A stretch of DNA of 64,000 bases from Effrenium voratum. Its lineage: Eukaryota; Sar; Dinophyceae; Suessiales; Symbiodiniaceae. Shown here one piece after another: positions 1-9,413 of the stretch. The position numbers were made by a program, and so were the translations under genes. The stretch's first letter is position 1; every line of letters starts with the position of its first letter. The notes beneath the pieces are model-generated. The model had not been told where the DNA came from. It ran no database searches and worked only from the letters and a program-made list of their open reading frames with translations. The stretch spans positions 1-64,000 of the forward strand of contig CAUJNA010001245.1 in the NCBI GenBank assembly GCA_963377175.1, read 5' to 3'.

Positions 1-201
1 AAAACGAGCGAATTTGGAGGCCCGGCTGCACTTTTGACGCAGGACACGAAAAAACGCACTTTTCGGAGTTCGCCGTTTTCAGCGCTTTTTGCACCAAAAA
101 CGGAGTGGTGACATTGACCGGTGACATCGGAAAAACGTTCAGCAGGTTGAAGAATTTGGCTGTTTTGCAGGGTTTTCGGCCAAATAATTAGGTTACTATA
201 A

Positions 202-324
202 GCCTATGTTCCTTACTACTACTCGCACCTCACCAGCGTGCTCTGGGGGGTGTGCAAGGGCTTCCAGGCCCGGCTGGACAAGTTGGAAGCCTGGCAGGCC
301 CAGCGGGGGCCGAAGAACAAGTAA
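202..324 (+). other. Short GC-rich coding-like fragment, unidentified
   Basis: An open frame of about 40 codons runs from a stop at 199 to the TAA at 322-324. The translation has a tyrosine triplet, then a Trp/Lys-rich helical stretch with LEAWQAQRG near its end, and reads like the C-terminal tail of a protein, not random GC-rich sequence. I do not recognise the family. It lies just upstream of the integrase fragment and may belong to the same degraded element. Confidence 0.2.
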
Positions 325-402
325 ACATGGAGGCGCTGAGGGACCTGGCCGACTTGCGAGGCAGCGCGACCTTGACGTGACGCAGGGCCTTCGAGGCCGG
401 CG

Positions 403-839
403 GTGAACACTCGGGGGAAGACGAAGTGTCGTGGAACCTCTCAGAACAAGAACGCCGAGACGGTCGGCCGGGCCACCAAGCGTGCCACGCAGGAGCTGAC
501 GGGGGACGACAAGAACTTCGTGGTCACGACCGACCTGGGCAACGAGTTCGCCACGCTGGACCGGGAGCTGCCCGCGGAAGGACCGCTGGTGGACCGGGAA
601 TCCAGACGCTGAAGAAGGACCTGACGCGCGTGGCCCGCAAGGGCGGCCAGTGGAGCGACCACTTTGAGCAGACCGCTTCGGCCTACAACGCGCGGCCCCA
701 CGAGACGGTGCATGGCGCGCCGGCCACAGAGTTCAGGGTCCTCCAAGACAACGCCGACAGCAGTGGAGGACGCGGGCGCTTTCCGAGCCCGACGAACGCG
801 GCGAGAGCTTCAACCCTCAGCGGGCCGTGGACTCCATGA
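403..839 (+). pseudogene. GC-rich rve-type integrase fragment (Polinton/retroviral-integrase-like)
   Basis: Two overlapping frames (403-612 and 426-839) together read as the middle and C-terminal part of an rve-fold integrase. The block ELTGDDKNFVVTTDLGNEF carries the second catalytic Asp (TTD-x-GNEF, compare YTDEEGSF and YSDDDGAF in the AT-rich elements here). It is followed by VDR and a LKKDL helix where the third acidic residue belongs, then WSDHFEQTASAYNARPHE and an AP-x-E motif. This matches WTDALTQALKQYN and APSEA in the integrase at 63 kb. The gene is frameshifted near 610 and lacks its N-terminus. A second degraded copy lies at 19.7-20.3 kb. Family identity is from my own alignment by eye; calling the source element a PLV is inference. 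Confidence 0.6.
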
Positions 840-1321
840 CCGTCCGGACACCGAGGGCCGGGAGACCCTGCTGAAGCTGGCGCTGCCGGCGCCCCAGAGC
901 AGCGGCAACGCGGCGGGCCGACTGACGCGGCGGGCCGACTGACGAGGCGGGGCAGGCCGGCAGCTGTCAGGCAGCCGACTTCCTGGCGCCTCCAAGGCCC
1001 AGGACCCTCGACTGATTACGGCTACTTTGGACCAAACTGAAACTTTGCATAAAGCGCTGGAAACTTGTAGTACTTTGAGTCTGTTTTTGGAGAACCCTAG
1101 CATGATTTTCCTAAGAGCACCCCAAGTCTCTCGGACGTGTCCTCGACCTATCGACCTGCCCGAGCAAGACGTCAAGACCGCAGAAGCCTCAGGCATTGAG
1201 GCATCTGACAAGGGTTGAACATCTGAGGTGCGCTTAAGACAGCAAGGGTTGGACAGTGTTTTCCTTGCGCAAGCACGCCATCTGTTCACGTAACTTGCGA
1301 CACTGTACGTCACCCAAAAGC

Positions 1322-3796
1322 CTAAGAGCTACTTGCCGATCGGAGCTTCACACCCACCATGCGCTCATTTTGCTTGAGGGTGGAGATGTACCGCGGGCCA
1401 TAGGATTGTCCTTTGATCCCCAACTTCGAGATCACGCTCTTTGCCGCGCCCAAGGTGTCCAGGCTAAGGCGGTCTTCAGCGCCATCGTCAGCTCCGTGTG
1501 GAGGTTGCTTCCTTCAAGGGCACCAGCTCACACATCTCTGTCATGAAGGCCTGGGTTTGGCCTCCTCGTCCTTGTCTGCACATGGGACCAGGTCCATGGC
1601 GCTCATCTTCATCTCCGGTGGCTGCGGCTTGATCTCGGTGCCTGGGTTGTACTCCATCTTCAACGAGTCCACGAGATTTGCCGCAAGGAAGAAGATGTAC
1701 TTGTTGAACTCTCCTCGGTTTATCCGGGTCTTGAGGCCATCCACGGCTCGCTCCTCGCGTGGCCATGGACGGCTTCAAGGTGAAGCTGACCGTTGTCTGG
1801 CAGACTCGAAGCCGCCGCAGCATCCCATCCGGTCGAGTCACATGGGGAGGGTGATTGCTTGTTGCCACCAGCAAAGCCGTAGGCATGAAGTCCCGGGGAC
1901 CCTTGTTGAGCTTCCTGCTGCAGACTGGTGCACCTTCCATGTCACAAAAGGGCTTGATGAAATCATCCGCCAACGAGTAGTGCTCGGGGACTTCACTGGC
2001 CCAGGCCAGCCGCTTGCCTAGAGTCCTTGCATGGTAAGGCGCGGGTCCGTCCTTCGCGGTCAGGTAGCGAGTCTGTTGCACCACATAGTTTCCCGGAAGC
2101 TGCACCCCGTAGTTGTCCTTGCCGTGACCGAGGAAGGCGTGCAACATCTTCACCTTGGTGTCCTTTCCGGAATCCTGGCTTCCCCAGATGTAGTACATCT
2201 CGCAGAACCGCGGCGTCGCGGAGATGGCCCTGGTCATGAGACGCAGCTCGTAAAGGACGGAGTCCCAGTCCCCGTACACCTTCATGTGGCGGAGGATCTC
2301 GCACCCGTCCTGCTCCAATTCCTCGAAGCACTCGATGACCTGTTTGCCAGTCTCGCTGGCCTCGAGCAGACACACCCCCGTCTCCACATGCTCCTTCAAG
2401 AAAGCCAGGATGTGCTCGAAGAGCTTGGTCGCCTTGCTCGGCTGCCACATCTCTGAGGTCGCCTTTGCGTGGAAGCCCATGCGGTCGGCGGGGATCGGTG
2501 ATCGGAGGACACGCTCCTTGAAATCGTAGAGCATGCCGTTGCAAAAGAGGATTTTGTGCCGTGTCTCGTCGCCGTCGAGGTCCGCCATCTGCGGGCCTGC
2601 CAGACGCCCCAGAACGGACGAGGACAGACCGGTGAAGAAGGCATTATCGTTGAGGGGCGGCGGCGGCACGTAGTTCTCATCCACTGTCTCGAAGACCGGG
2701 CAACACATCTTGCACATCAGGTCTTCCACGGTCTGGCCCAAGTCGTCCCGGTTTCGCACCAGCCAGAAGCCTCCCTTCTCGAAGCTTTCGTAGGTGGTCC
2801 TCTTCTCACCCCCCTCCACCGGAACGTGTACGACCGGGACCAGCTTCGCCGCCGCCAGCTTCGCAAAGTCCACGGTGTTTGCCCACGCCCGTCCAAGTAT
2901 GACGTGCTGCCTGCAGCGCTGGAGCAGTTGGTGGTACCCGGAGAACTCCATCTTCGACTTGAGTCTCCAATCCAAGTTGGGGTACTTCGCCGCCGCGTAT
3001 GCCCACGGGTCCTCCAGCTCGTGCACGACCACCTCGACATCCACGGCTCGCTTCACGGCCTCGCTCGCGGAGCGGAGGCCCCGATGCCGTCGTGCTGGTG
3101 GTCGTTGAAGGCCCTGCCCGCTGCCGCCGCCATCTTCTCCATCTGCAACCTCTCGTGGTGGGCGTACAGGGCAAAGGCCCCCGAGGCAGTGGAGCGGCCC
3201 TGCTCCATGCGCCAGTCCTTGGCCTTCTGTGGCAGCAGCTCAAAAACGGCCACGTGGTAGAGGCGCGCCGCCGTCTCGAAGCCGTAGAGCCAAGCAGCCA
3301 CCTCGCCGCGCTCCCCCTCATCCGAAGCCAAGGGTATGTCCTGCAGGATCTTGCTCGTCCAGTTTGCGAAACCACCCCCAAAGCCCAGGGCAATCATCAG
3401 CTCCTTCGCCACGCTGCGCCGGCGGGCCTCGGGCAGCTTGTGGAAGAGCACGCGGCCGATCTGCGCGAGCTTCTCCTCACGGTGGTCCAGGTACTCCGCC
3501 AAGATGGGCGGCAGCGGCTTCTGTCGGTTCAAGAGCTGGAAGAACGAGTTCTTGATGTCCAGCTCGACGGTTCCAAGGCGATGCCGCGCAATGTAGCGGA
3601 CCAACTTCTTGAAGGCAAATGCAGAGCGCCCCACAAGCGTGTCTGGGACCCCCATCTCGATCTCCTTGCGAATCTCCGGCGGCAGCTGCTTCATGAACTC
3701 TGCCCGAGCGGAATCCACGGCGCCCTCATTGCCTTTGCGCTTTTTGGCAGGCGCCTCCTGCGGGCACCCGACCGATGCCGGAGAAGATCCGCCCCT
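1322..3796 (-). pseudogene. TVpol-like DNA polymerase fused to superfamily 3 helicase (GC-rich, frame-broken)
   Basis: Frames 3053-3796, 1488-3056, 1541-1744 and a final piece ending at a TAG at 1322-1324 form one gene broken near 3056 and 1750 and again before 1460. The N-terminal part has ELDIKNSFFQLL (polymerase motif A-like) and, about 180 residues on, QHDGI, the family-A-type motif C variant seen in TVpol, the transposon-virophage polymerase. The C-terminal part has a D5-like region, then GSQDSGKDT (Walker A), WASEVPEHY, and LLVATSNHPP (motif C of SF3 helicases). TVpol fused to an SF3 helicase is the replication protein of many virophages and PLVs. An NLS-like PAKKRK lies just before the polymerase. 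Upstream, the same frame continues through one TGA into a J-domain ORF. The helicase call is firm, the TVpol call good. Confidence 0.75.
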
Positions 3797-4588
3797 TCAG
3801 CCGAGGTCAAGGTGGGCCTCCGTCTCCGTCTGCTCCTCCGTCTCCATCTGCTCCTGGGCCTCGGCCGCCTCCTCGACCGGCTCCTCGACCGGCTCCTCGG
3901 CCGGCTCATGGGCCTCCGTCTCCTCCTGAGCCTCCGTCTCCTCCTGGGCCTCAGCCGGCTTTTCGGCCGGCTCATGGGCCTCCGTCTCTGCCGGCTCATG
4001 GGCCTCCGTCTCCGTCTGCTCCTGGGCCTCCGTCTCCGTCTGCTCCTGGGCCTCAGCCGGCTTGTCGGCCGGCTCCTCCGTCTGCTCCTGAACCTCCGCA
4101 AGAGCCTTTGAGAGCCTCCTTTCAAAGATGCGTTGGAGCTCCCGCACCGACTCAGCTTCCTCGAGGGTGGCATCATTGAGGTTGAGCCACTGGAGCCTCG
4201 CCAAGGCTTCCTGGCACACAGATCTCTCAAGGCGCTTGCGCCGACGGAGAAGGCCGTCACAGAAATTGATGACCTCTGCGGCGGTCTCCACCGGATGTCG
4301 GATCTCGCACAGCGCGCGGTGCAGAAGCCCCTCCAGCTCAGTCATGGGCCGCTGGCGAGTAGCGTCTGGATCACTGACGACCGCCAAGCTCTTGATGCTC
4401 TGCATCTCACCGAAGGCCTCACCAGCGCGGGGGTCCGTGCACTTGTCCGGGTGCACCAAGTGCATCATCATCTTGAAGCAGGACGACGCAGAGCCGGGGA
4501 AGATCCTGAAGCCGCACTTCTCGCCAACTCGATGCGTTGGGCTCAGCACGAGCTGCACCGCCAGGGACCGCACGGCATCCATGGTCAT
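3797..4588 (-). CDS. J-domain protein with acidic EAQEQTE-type repeat, in frame with the TVpol gene
   Basis: The 263-residue ORF starts at an ATG at 4588. Its first third contains LVHPDKCTDPRAGEAF, the HPDK signature of DnaJ J-domains, which stimulate Hsp70 ATPase. After a helical region come about 110 residues of low-complexity Glu/Ala/Gln/Thr/Pro repeat (units such as EAQEQTE and EAHEPAE). The ORF ends at a TGA at 3797-3799. Beyond this single stop the same frame stays open through an NLS-like segment into the TVpol-helicase gene. Either the TGA is the true end and two genes abut, or it is a nonsense mutation in one J-domain/polymerase/helicase fusion. The repeat makes several other frames open by chance; those are shadows. 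Confidence 0.65.
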   Translation of the reverse strand: MTMDAVRSLAVQLVLSPTHRVGEKCGFRIFPGSASSCFKMMMHLVHPDKCTDPRAGEAFGEMQSIKSLAVVSDPDATRQRPMTELEGLLHRALCEIRHPVETAAEVINFCDGLLRRRKRLERSVCQEALARLQWLNLNDATLEEAESVRELQRIFERRLSKALAEVQEQTEEPADKPAEAQEQTETEAQEQTETEAHEPAETEAHEPAEKPAEAQEETEAQEETEAHEPAEEPVEEPVEEAAEAQEQMETEEQTETEAHLDLG

Positions 4589-4795
4589 GGTAGGTGTCGA
4601 AAGCTAAGTTCCTTCTGAGAAAATGCTTCAAAAGATAAAGATGGCACGTCCCAGCAAGTACCCGAATGCTTGGCAATGACTGGCAACCAGGCCCCGGACA
4701 TTCGGAAACAGCAGCCGAAGTCGAAGGCGTCTGAGCGGCAACTCCACCCGGTCCTGGAGATGCTTGTCAAATGGCCTAGTTCTGTGCCCCCCTGA

Positions 4796-6310
4796 ACCCG
4801 GTTTTTTATTTATATAAAAATCTAAATGCTTCGATCCCTCGTGCTTCGATCCCTGGCATCCCGTGCTTTCTGTGCCCCCCTGAGGCGGTTTTATTTATAT
4901 AAAAATCTAAATGCTTCGATCCCTCGTGCTTCGATCCCTGGCATCCCGTGCTTTCTGTGCCCCCCTGAGGCGGTTTTTTATTTATATAAAAATCTAAATG
5001 CTTCCATCCCTGGCATCCCGTGCTTTCTGTGCCCCCCTGAGGCGGTTTTTTATTTATATAAAAATCTAAATGCTTCCATCCCTGGCAGGTTGTCTCCCGT
5101 GCTTTCTGTGCCCCTCTGAGGCGGTTGTTTATTTATATAAAAATCTAAATGCTTCCATCCCTGGCAGGTTGTCTCCCGTGCTTTCTGTGCCCCCTGAGGC
5201 GGTTTTTTTATTTATATAAAAATCTAAATGCTTCCATCCCTGGCAGGTTGTCTCCCGTGCTTTCCGTGCCTCCCTGAGGCGGTTTTTTATTTATATAAAA
5301 ATCTAAATGCTTCCATCCCTGGCAGGCTGTCTCCCGTGCTTTCCGTGCCTCCCTGAGGCGGATTTTTATTTATATAAAAATCTAAATGCTTCCATCCCTG
5401 GCAGGCTGTCTCCCATGCTTTCCGTGCCCCCCTGAGGCGCGTTTTTATTTATATAAAAATCTAAATGCTTCGATCCTGGCATCCCGTGCTTTCTGTGCCC
5501 CTTGAGGCGGTTTTATTTTTCTAAAAAGCTAAATGCTTCAATCCCTCTGCAGGCAGTCTGACAAGGAATGCGAGCGTTTAGGTTTTATATAAAATAAAAA
5601 CTTTTTTTTTTAATCGAAACACTTCCTCGCGGATTGTCAAATGGCCTAGCTCTGTGCCCCTTGAGGCGGTTTTATTTTTCTAAAAAGCTAAATGCTTCAA
5701 TCCCTCTGCAGGCAGTCTGACAAGGAATGCGCGCGTTTAGCTTTTTATATAAAATAAAAACTTATTCTTTAAGAAAATGAAACACTTCCTCGCGACTTGT
5801 CAAATGGCCTAGCTCTGTGCCCCTTGAGGCGGTTTTTTTTTCTAAAATGCTAAATGCTTGAATCCCTCTGCAGGCAGTCTGACAAGGAATGCATGCGTTT
5901 AGTTTTTATATAAAATGAAAACTTTATTTTTTTTAAAAAAAGAAAAGAATACTTCCTCGCGGCTTGTCAAATGGCCTAGCTCTGTGCCCCTTGAGGCGGT
6001 TTTGTTCATATAAAATCTTAATGCTTCAATCCCTCTGCAGGCAGTCTGACAAGGAATGCATGCGTTTAGTTAGTTTTATATAAAATATAAAAATTTATTT
6101 TTTAAAAAAAGAAAAGAATACTTCCTCGCGGCTTGTCAAATGGCCTAGCTCTGTGCCCCTTGAGGCGGTTTTGTTCATATAAAAATCTAAATGCTTCAAT
6201 CCCTCTGCAGGCAGTCTGACAAGGAATGCATGCGTTTAGTTAGTTTTATATAAAATATAAAAATTTATTTTTTTAAAAAAGAAAAGAATACTTCCTCGCG
6301 GCTTGTCAAA
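4796..6310 (+). repeat. Tandem repeat array, forward orientation (77-170 bp units)
   Basis: Units share a GC-rich block (TGTGCCCCCCTGAGGCGG) followed by an AT-rich block (TTTATTTATATAAAAATC) and TAAATGCTTCCATCCCTGGC. Up to about 5,470 the unit is roughly 75-80 bp. From there to 6,310 it is a longer relative of roughly 170 bp that adds a CTGACAAGGAATGC segment, a TATATAAAAT run and CTTCCTCGCGGCTTGTCAAA. Open frames across this stretch only reflect the periodicity. No gene is seen. Confidence 0.9.
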
Positions 6311-6459
6311 TGGCCTGGGTCTGGCGCTGGGGGGAGGTTTTTTGGGCAATGCCGAGTGGGCACGTAGGATTAATACTGCTTCGCCCAACGACCTGGAACT
6401 CAGCTCCGTGCGCTTCGCATGTTGGCATCCCTATATCACACACCTCAAGGATGAGGATT

Positions 6460-7210
6460 GCTTTTTTTTATTTATATAAAAATCTAAATGCCTGTGTGCC
6501 AAGTCGAAGGTGTCTGAGCAGCAGCGGCTCGATTTATTTATATAAAAATCTAAATGCCTGTGGAAAACCGCCTCCAGGGGGCACAGAAAGCACGGGGACA
6601 ACCTGCCAGGGATCGAAGCATTTAGATTTTTATATAAATAAAAAGCCGCCTCAAGGGGGCACAGAAAGCACGGGGACAACCTGCCAGGGATCGAAGCATT
6701 TAGATTTTTATATAAATAAAAAGCCGCCTCAAGGGGGCACAGAAAGCACGGGGACAACCTGCCAGGGATCGAAGCATTTAGATTTTATATAAATAAAAAA
6801 CCGCCTCAGGGGGCACAGAAAGCACGGGGACAACCTGCCAGGGATCGAAGCATTTAGATTTTTATATAAATAAAAAGCCGCCTCAAGGGGGCACAGAAGG
6901 CACGGGGACAACCTGCCAGGGATCGAAGCATTTAGATTTTTATATAAATAAAAAACCGCCTCAGGGGGCACAGAAAGCACGGGAGACAACCTGCCAGGGA
7001 TGGAAGCATTTAGATTTTTATATAAATAAAAAACCGCCTCAGGGGCAACATGAAAGCACGGAAGAACAAACCAGCCCAGGGAATGGAAGCATAAGAATTA
7101 ATATATAAAAAAAAACCGCCTCATAGGGGCACAGAAAGCACGGGAAGAACAACCTGCCAGGATGGAAAGCGAATTTAATGTATTAATACATAAAAAACCG
7201 CCTCAGGGGT
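6460..7210 (-). repeat. Same repeat family in inverted orientation
   Basis: From about 6,460 the units reappear, at first two in forward orientation (near 6,465 and 6,530). From about 6,555 they run as reverse complements of the 4.8-5.4 kb units, with CCGCCTCAAGGGGGCACAGA followed by CCTGCCAGGGATCGAAGCAT. At least eight inverted units are present and they become progressively more diverged towards 7,200. With the forward array they form a multi-kilobase inverted repeat around a spacer at about 6,320-6,460. Confidence 0.85.
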
Positions 7211-7722
7211 GGGCACAGATAAGATACTAAACCAGGATGGGCGAGCCAGTATCAAAAACCGAAGGTTGGCTGGACCAGAGCTAATGGGCCGTTGGGAGGC
7301 GAACCGTGCTAAAGGGGCCCGATTTGGCGAACCAGTACTAATACAAAATGAGCCGTTGGGCGAACCCGTACTAAGGGGGCCGTTGGGCGAGCCAGTATCA
7401 AACGAGGTTGGGCGGACCAGTACTATGGGCCGTTGGGCGGACCAGTACTATGGGCCGTTGGGCGAACCCGTACTAAGGGGGCCGTTGGGCAAACCCGTAC
7501 TAAGGGGGCCGTTGGGCGAACCCGTACTAAGGGGGCCGTTGGGCGAACCCGTACTAAGGGGGCCGTGGGGCGAGCCAGTATCAAACGAGGTTGGGCGGAC
7601 CAGTACTATGGGCCGTTGGCCGAACCCGTACTAAGGGGGCCGTTGGGCGAACCCGTACTATGGGCCGTTGGGCGAACCAGTACTATGGGCCGTTGGGCGA
7701 ACCCGTACTATCCTACGTGCCC
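7209..7722. repeat. Tandem array of ~24-37 bp GC-rich units
   Basis: The unit GGGCCGTTGGGCGAACCCGT followed by ACTA is repeated many times, interspersed with a longer variant containing CCAGTATCAAACGAGGTTGG. The array follows the preceding array without a break. Long open frames here are produced by the periodicity and do not look like genes. Confidence 0.85.
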
Positions 7723-7940
7723 GCTCGGCACCGTGCCCGCTCGGCACTCCTACCCCTAAAGTGCCCGCTCGGCACTGTGCCCGCTCGGCGCCCCCTAACC
7801 TAAAGTGCCCGCTCGGCACTGCCTACTCCTAATCTAGAGTGCCCGCTCGGCACGTTTACCTAAGTGCCCGCTCGGCACTGTGCCCGCTCGGCACTCCTAA
7901 GTCCCCGCTCGGCACTCCTAAGTGCCCGCTCGGCACTGGA
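7722..7940. repeat. Array of the 16-mer GTGCCCGCTCGGCACT
   Basis: About ten copies of GTGCCCGCTCGGCACT are separated by short spacers such as CCTAA. Part of the unit (GTGCCCGCTCGGCAC) is an imperfect palindrome. Spacers are too short and irregular for a CRISPR array, and no cas-like gene is present. Confidence 0.8.
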
Positions 7941-8105
7941 AAAAACCAAAAAAAAAAGGCCGCGGGCCCGAGCGCTTTTTCCAGGTCGAGGCCGAGGTCG
8001 AAGGTCGGCCGGGGCTCACACTCCTGCGAGGGATCGATCGGAAAAAAAGGGGGAAAACGACGGCGAGGGGGTCCTCGGCCACGGCCACGCTTCGAAGGCG
8101 GCGCC

Positions 8106-8212
8106 GCGGAGCCCTGAAGCCTTGCCAGAACCCTTGCCCCGCTACCGGAAGCCTTGCCAGAACCCTTGCCCCGCTACCCGAAGCCTTGCCAGAACCCTTG
8201 CCCCGCTAGCAC
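8106..8212. repeat. 32-bp direct repeat, three copies
   Basis: GAAGCCTTGCCAGAACCCTT followed by GCCCCGCTACC occurs three times in a row immediately upstream of the HNH gene. It replaces the N-terminal coding region that the second copy of that gene retains at 18 kb. Confidence 0.8.
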
Positions 8213-8218
8213 TGCTAC

Positions 8219-9259
8219 ATGTACCGGTGCGTGAAGCGCGTGCTGGAGCGGGATGCGTGGCGCACGCTGTACCGCGGCGAGGCGCGGCAGGAGCTGCCGC
8301 CGATAGTCGAGTGGAAGCGTTTTGACCCCGCGCTGCCTTTGGAGCCGGGGCTGTTCTGGCGCGAGGACCTACGGGAGGCGCGGCGAGACTTGATGGCGGC
8401 CGGGGAGAGCCCCAAAGTGACCCTCAGCAGTCCCTCCCAGTACAGCGGGCTGAGGCTGAGGTGCGGCATGCGAATACGTGAGCTGCCCGAGGAGCACGAG
8501 CTGCTGCGGCGCTGGTGCGAGGGGTTGGACCAGGAGTACCGGGGCCAGCGGCTGGCGGGCCTGGCGCACGAGGTCTTTCTCAAATTACTGAAGGCCAAGC
8601 GGGAGGTTCCCACAGCGGCGCAGCGGCAGGAGGTTCTGGCCGTGCAGCAGGGCTTGTGCGCGCTGTGTGGTTGCACGGTGACGCAGAGCGCCTGCGAGCT
8701 GGACCACGTTGTGCCGGTGCTGCAGCTCTTCGCAGACAGCGTGCAGCGGCTGCAGGCGCTCTGCGTTGACTGCCACAGCGAGAAGACGCTCCGGGAATCC
8801 GCGCAGCCCACGAGTCTGGAGAGCCGCGTCTGCCCGGGGGTTCTGGAGGCCTACGTGCGCAGTCCGAAGCTGCCGCCGCTGGTCTTCGAGGCCCAGGGGA
8901 GCCACCGCGAGAAGCCCTACGTGGGTGTCGACGTCGTGCGCTGTCGCCGCAACGGTTTGGCCAACGCACCCTTCCCGCTGCCCATCCTTTGCCCCGCGGA
9001 CGGCGTGGAGCCCGTGGAGCCGGGGCGGCTGCCGGAATTGGGCTACGTGGAGGGGTGCCGCGACGCGCGCCAGGCCGCGCTGCAGCTGCTGCCGTTTGTG
9101 GGCCCTGGCTGGTACCCCAAAGTTTCCATTGCCGCGATGCTGGAGACGGGCGTGTGCCGTTGGGATCACATCCCGCTGGGCATCTATGCGCGCGGACACG
9201 TGGGCGCGGCCACGCTCCGGCGGGCCCTGGACCCAGATCTTCCAAAAGTGCTTATTTAA
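8219..9259 (+). CDS. HNH-nuclease-domain protein, dinoflagellate-type, probably N-terminally truncated
   Basis: The 346-residue ORF contains an HNH/treble-clef core at about residues 141-190: CALCGC, ELDHVVPV, LCVDCHSEK. The usual Asn between the two His positions is not obvious. Further on is VGVDVVRCRRNGL, which resembles the motif-A region (D-x2-KCR-x-N) of some family B-like polymerases; that reading is tentative. The last codons (PKVLI) run into the terminal repeat of the neighbouring 8.7-kb element, so the native C-terminus is lost. The degraded copy at 18 kb shows additional N-terminal sequence, so this copy is missing both ends. GC-rich codon use sets it apart from the AT-rich viral blocks. 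Confidence 0.6.
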   Translation: MYRCVKRVLERDAWRTLYRGEARQELPPIVEWKRFDPALPLEPGLFWREDLREARRDLMAAGESPKVTLSSPSQYSGLRLRCGMRIRELPEEHELLRRWCEGLDQEYRGQRLAGLAHEVFLKLLKAKREVPTAAQRQEVLAVQQGLCALCGCTVTQSACELDHVVPVLQLFADSVQRLQALCVDCHSEKTLRESAQPTSLESRVCPGVLEAYVRSPKLPPLVFEAQGSHREKPYVGVDVVRCRRNGLANAPFPLPILCPADGVEPVEPGRLPELGYVEGCRDARQAALQLLPFVGPGWYPKVSIAAMLETGVCRWDHIPLGIYARGHVGAATLRRALDPDLPKVLI

Positions 9260-9413
9260 TTTAAGAACTTTAAATGCCATGACTATGAAGCAATGTTTTG
9301 TTAATTAAGCATTGTTTATAATTTAAAGAAAAAATGCTTATTTAAGCAATGTGAAATTTTCTATATGCACCATATAGATCCATATGCATATGCACTTGTG
9401 TTTTGACGGGGAT

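Noticed and set aside
3691..4260. Arg/Ser-rich and Leu/Arg-rich ORFs overlapping the J-domain gene
   Set aside because: They are out-of-frame readings of the acidic repeat; only the frame with the HPDK motif makes sense.
6310..6989. ORFs with repeated YLYKNLNASIPG segments
   Set aside because: They are translations of the tandem repeat unit and follow its period.
7722..7940. Regular short repeats that might suggest a CRISPR array
   Set aside because: Spacers are only a few bases, units are 16-mers of palindromic GC-rich type, no cas genes are nearby, and the host is eukaryotic.
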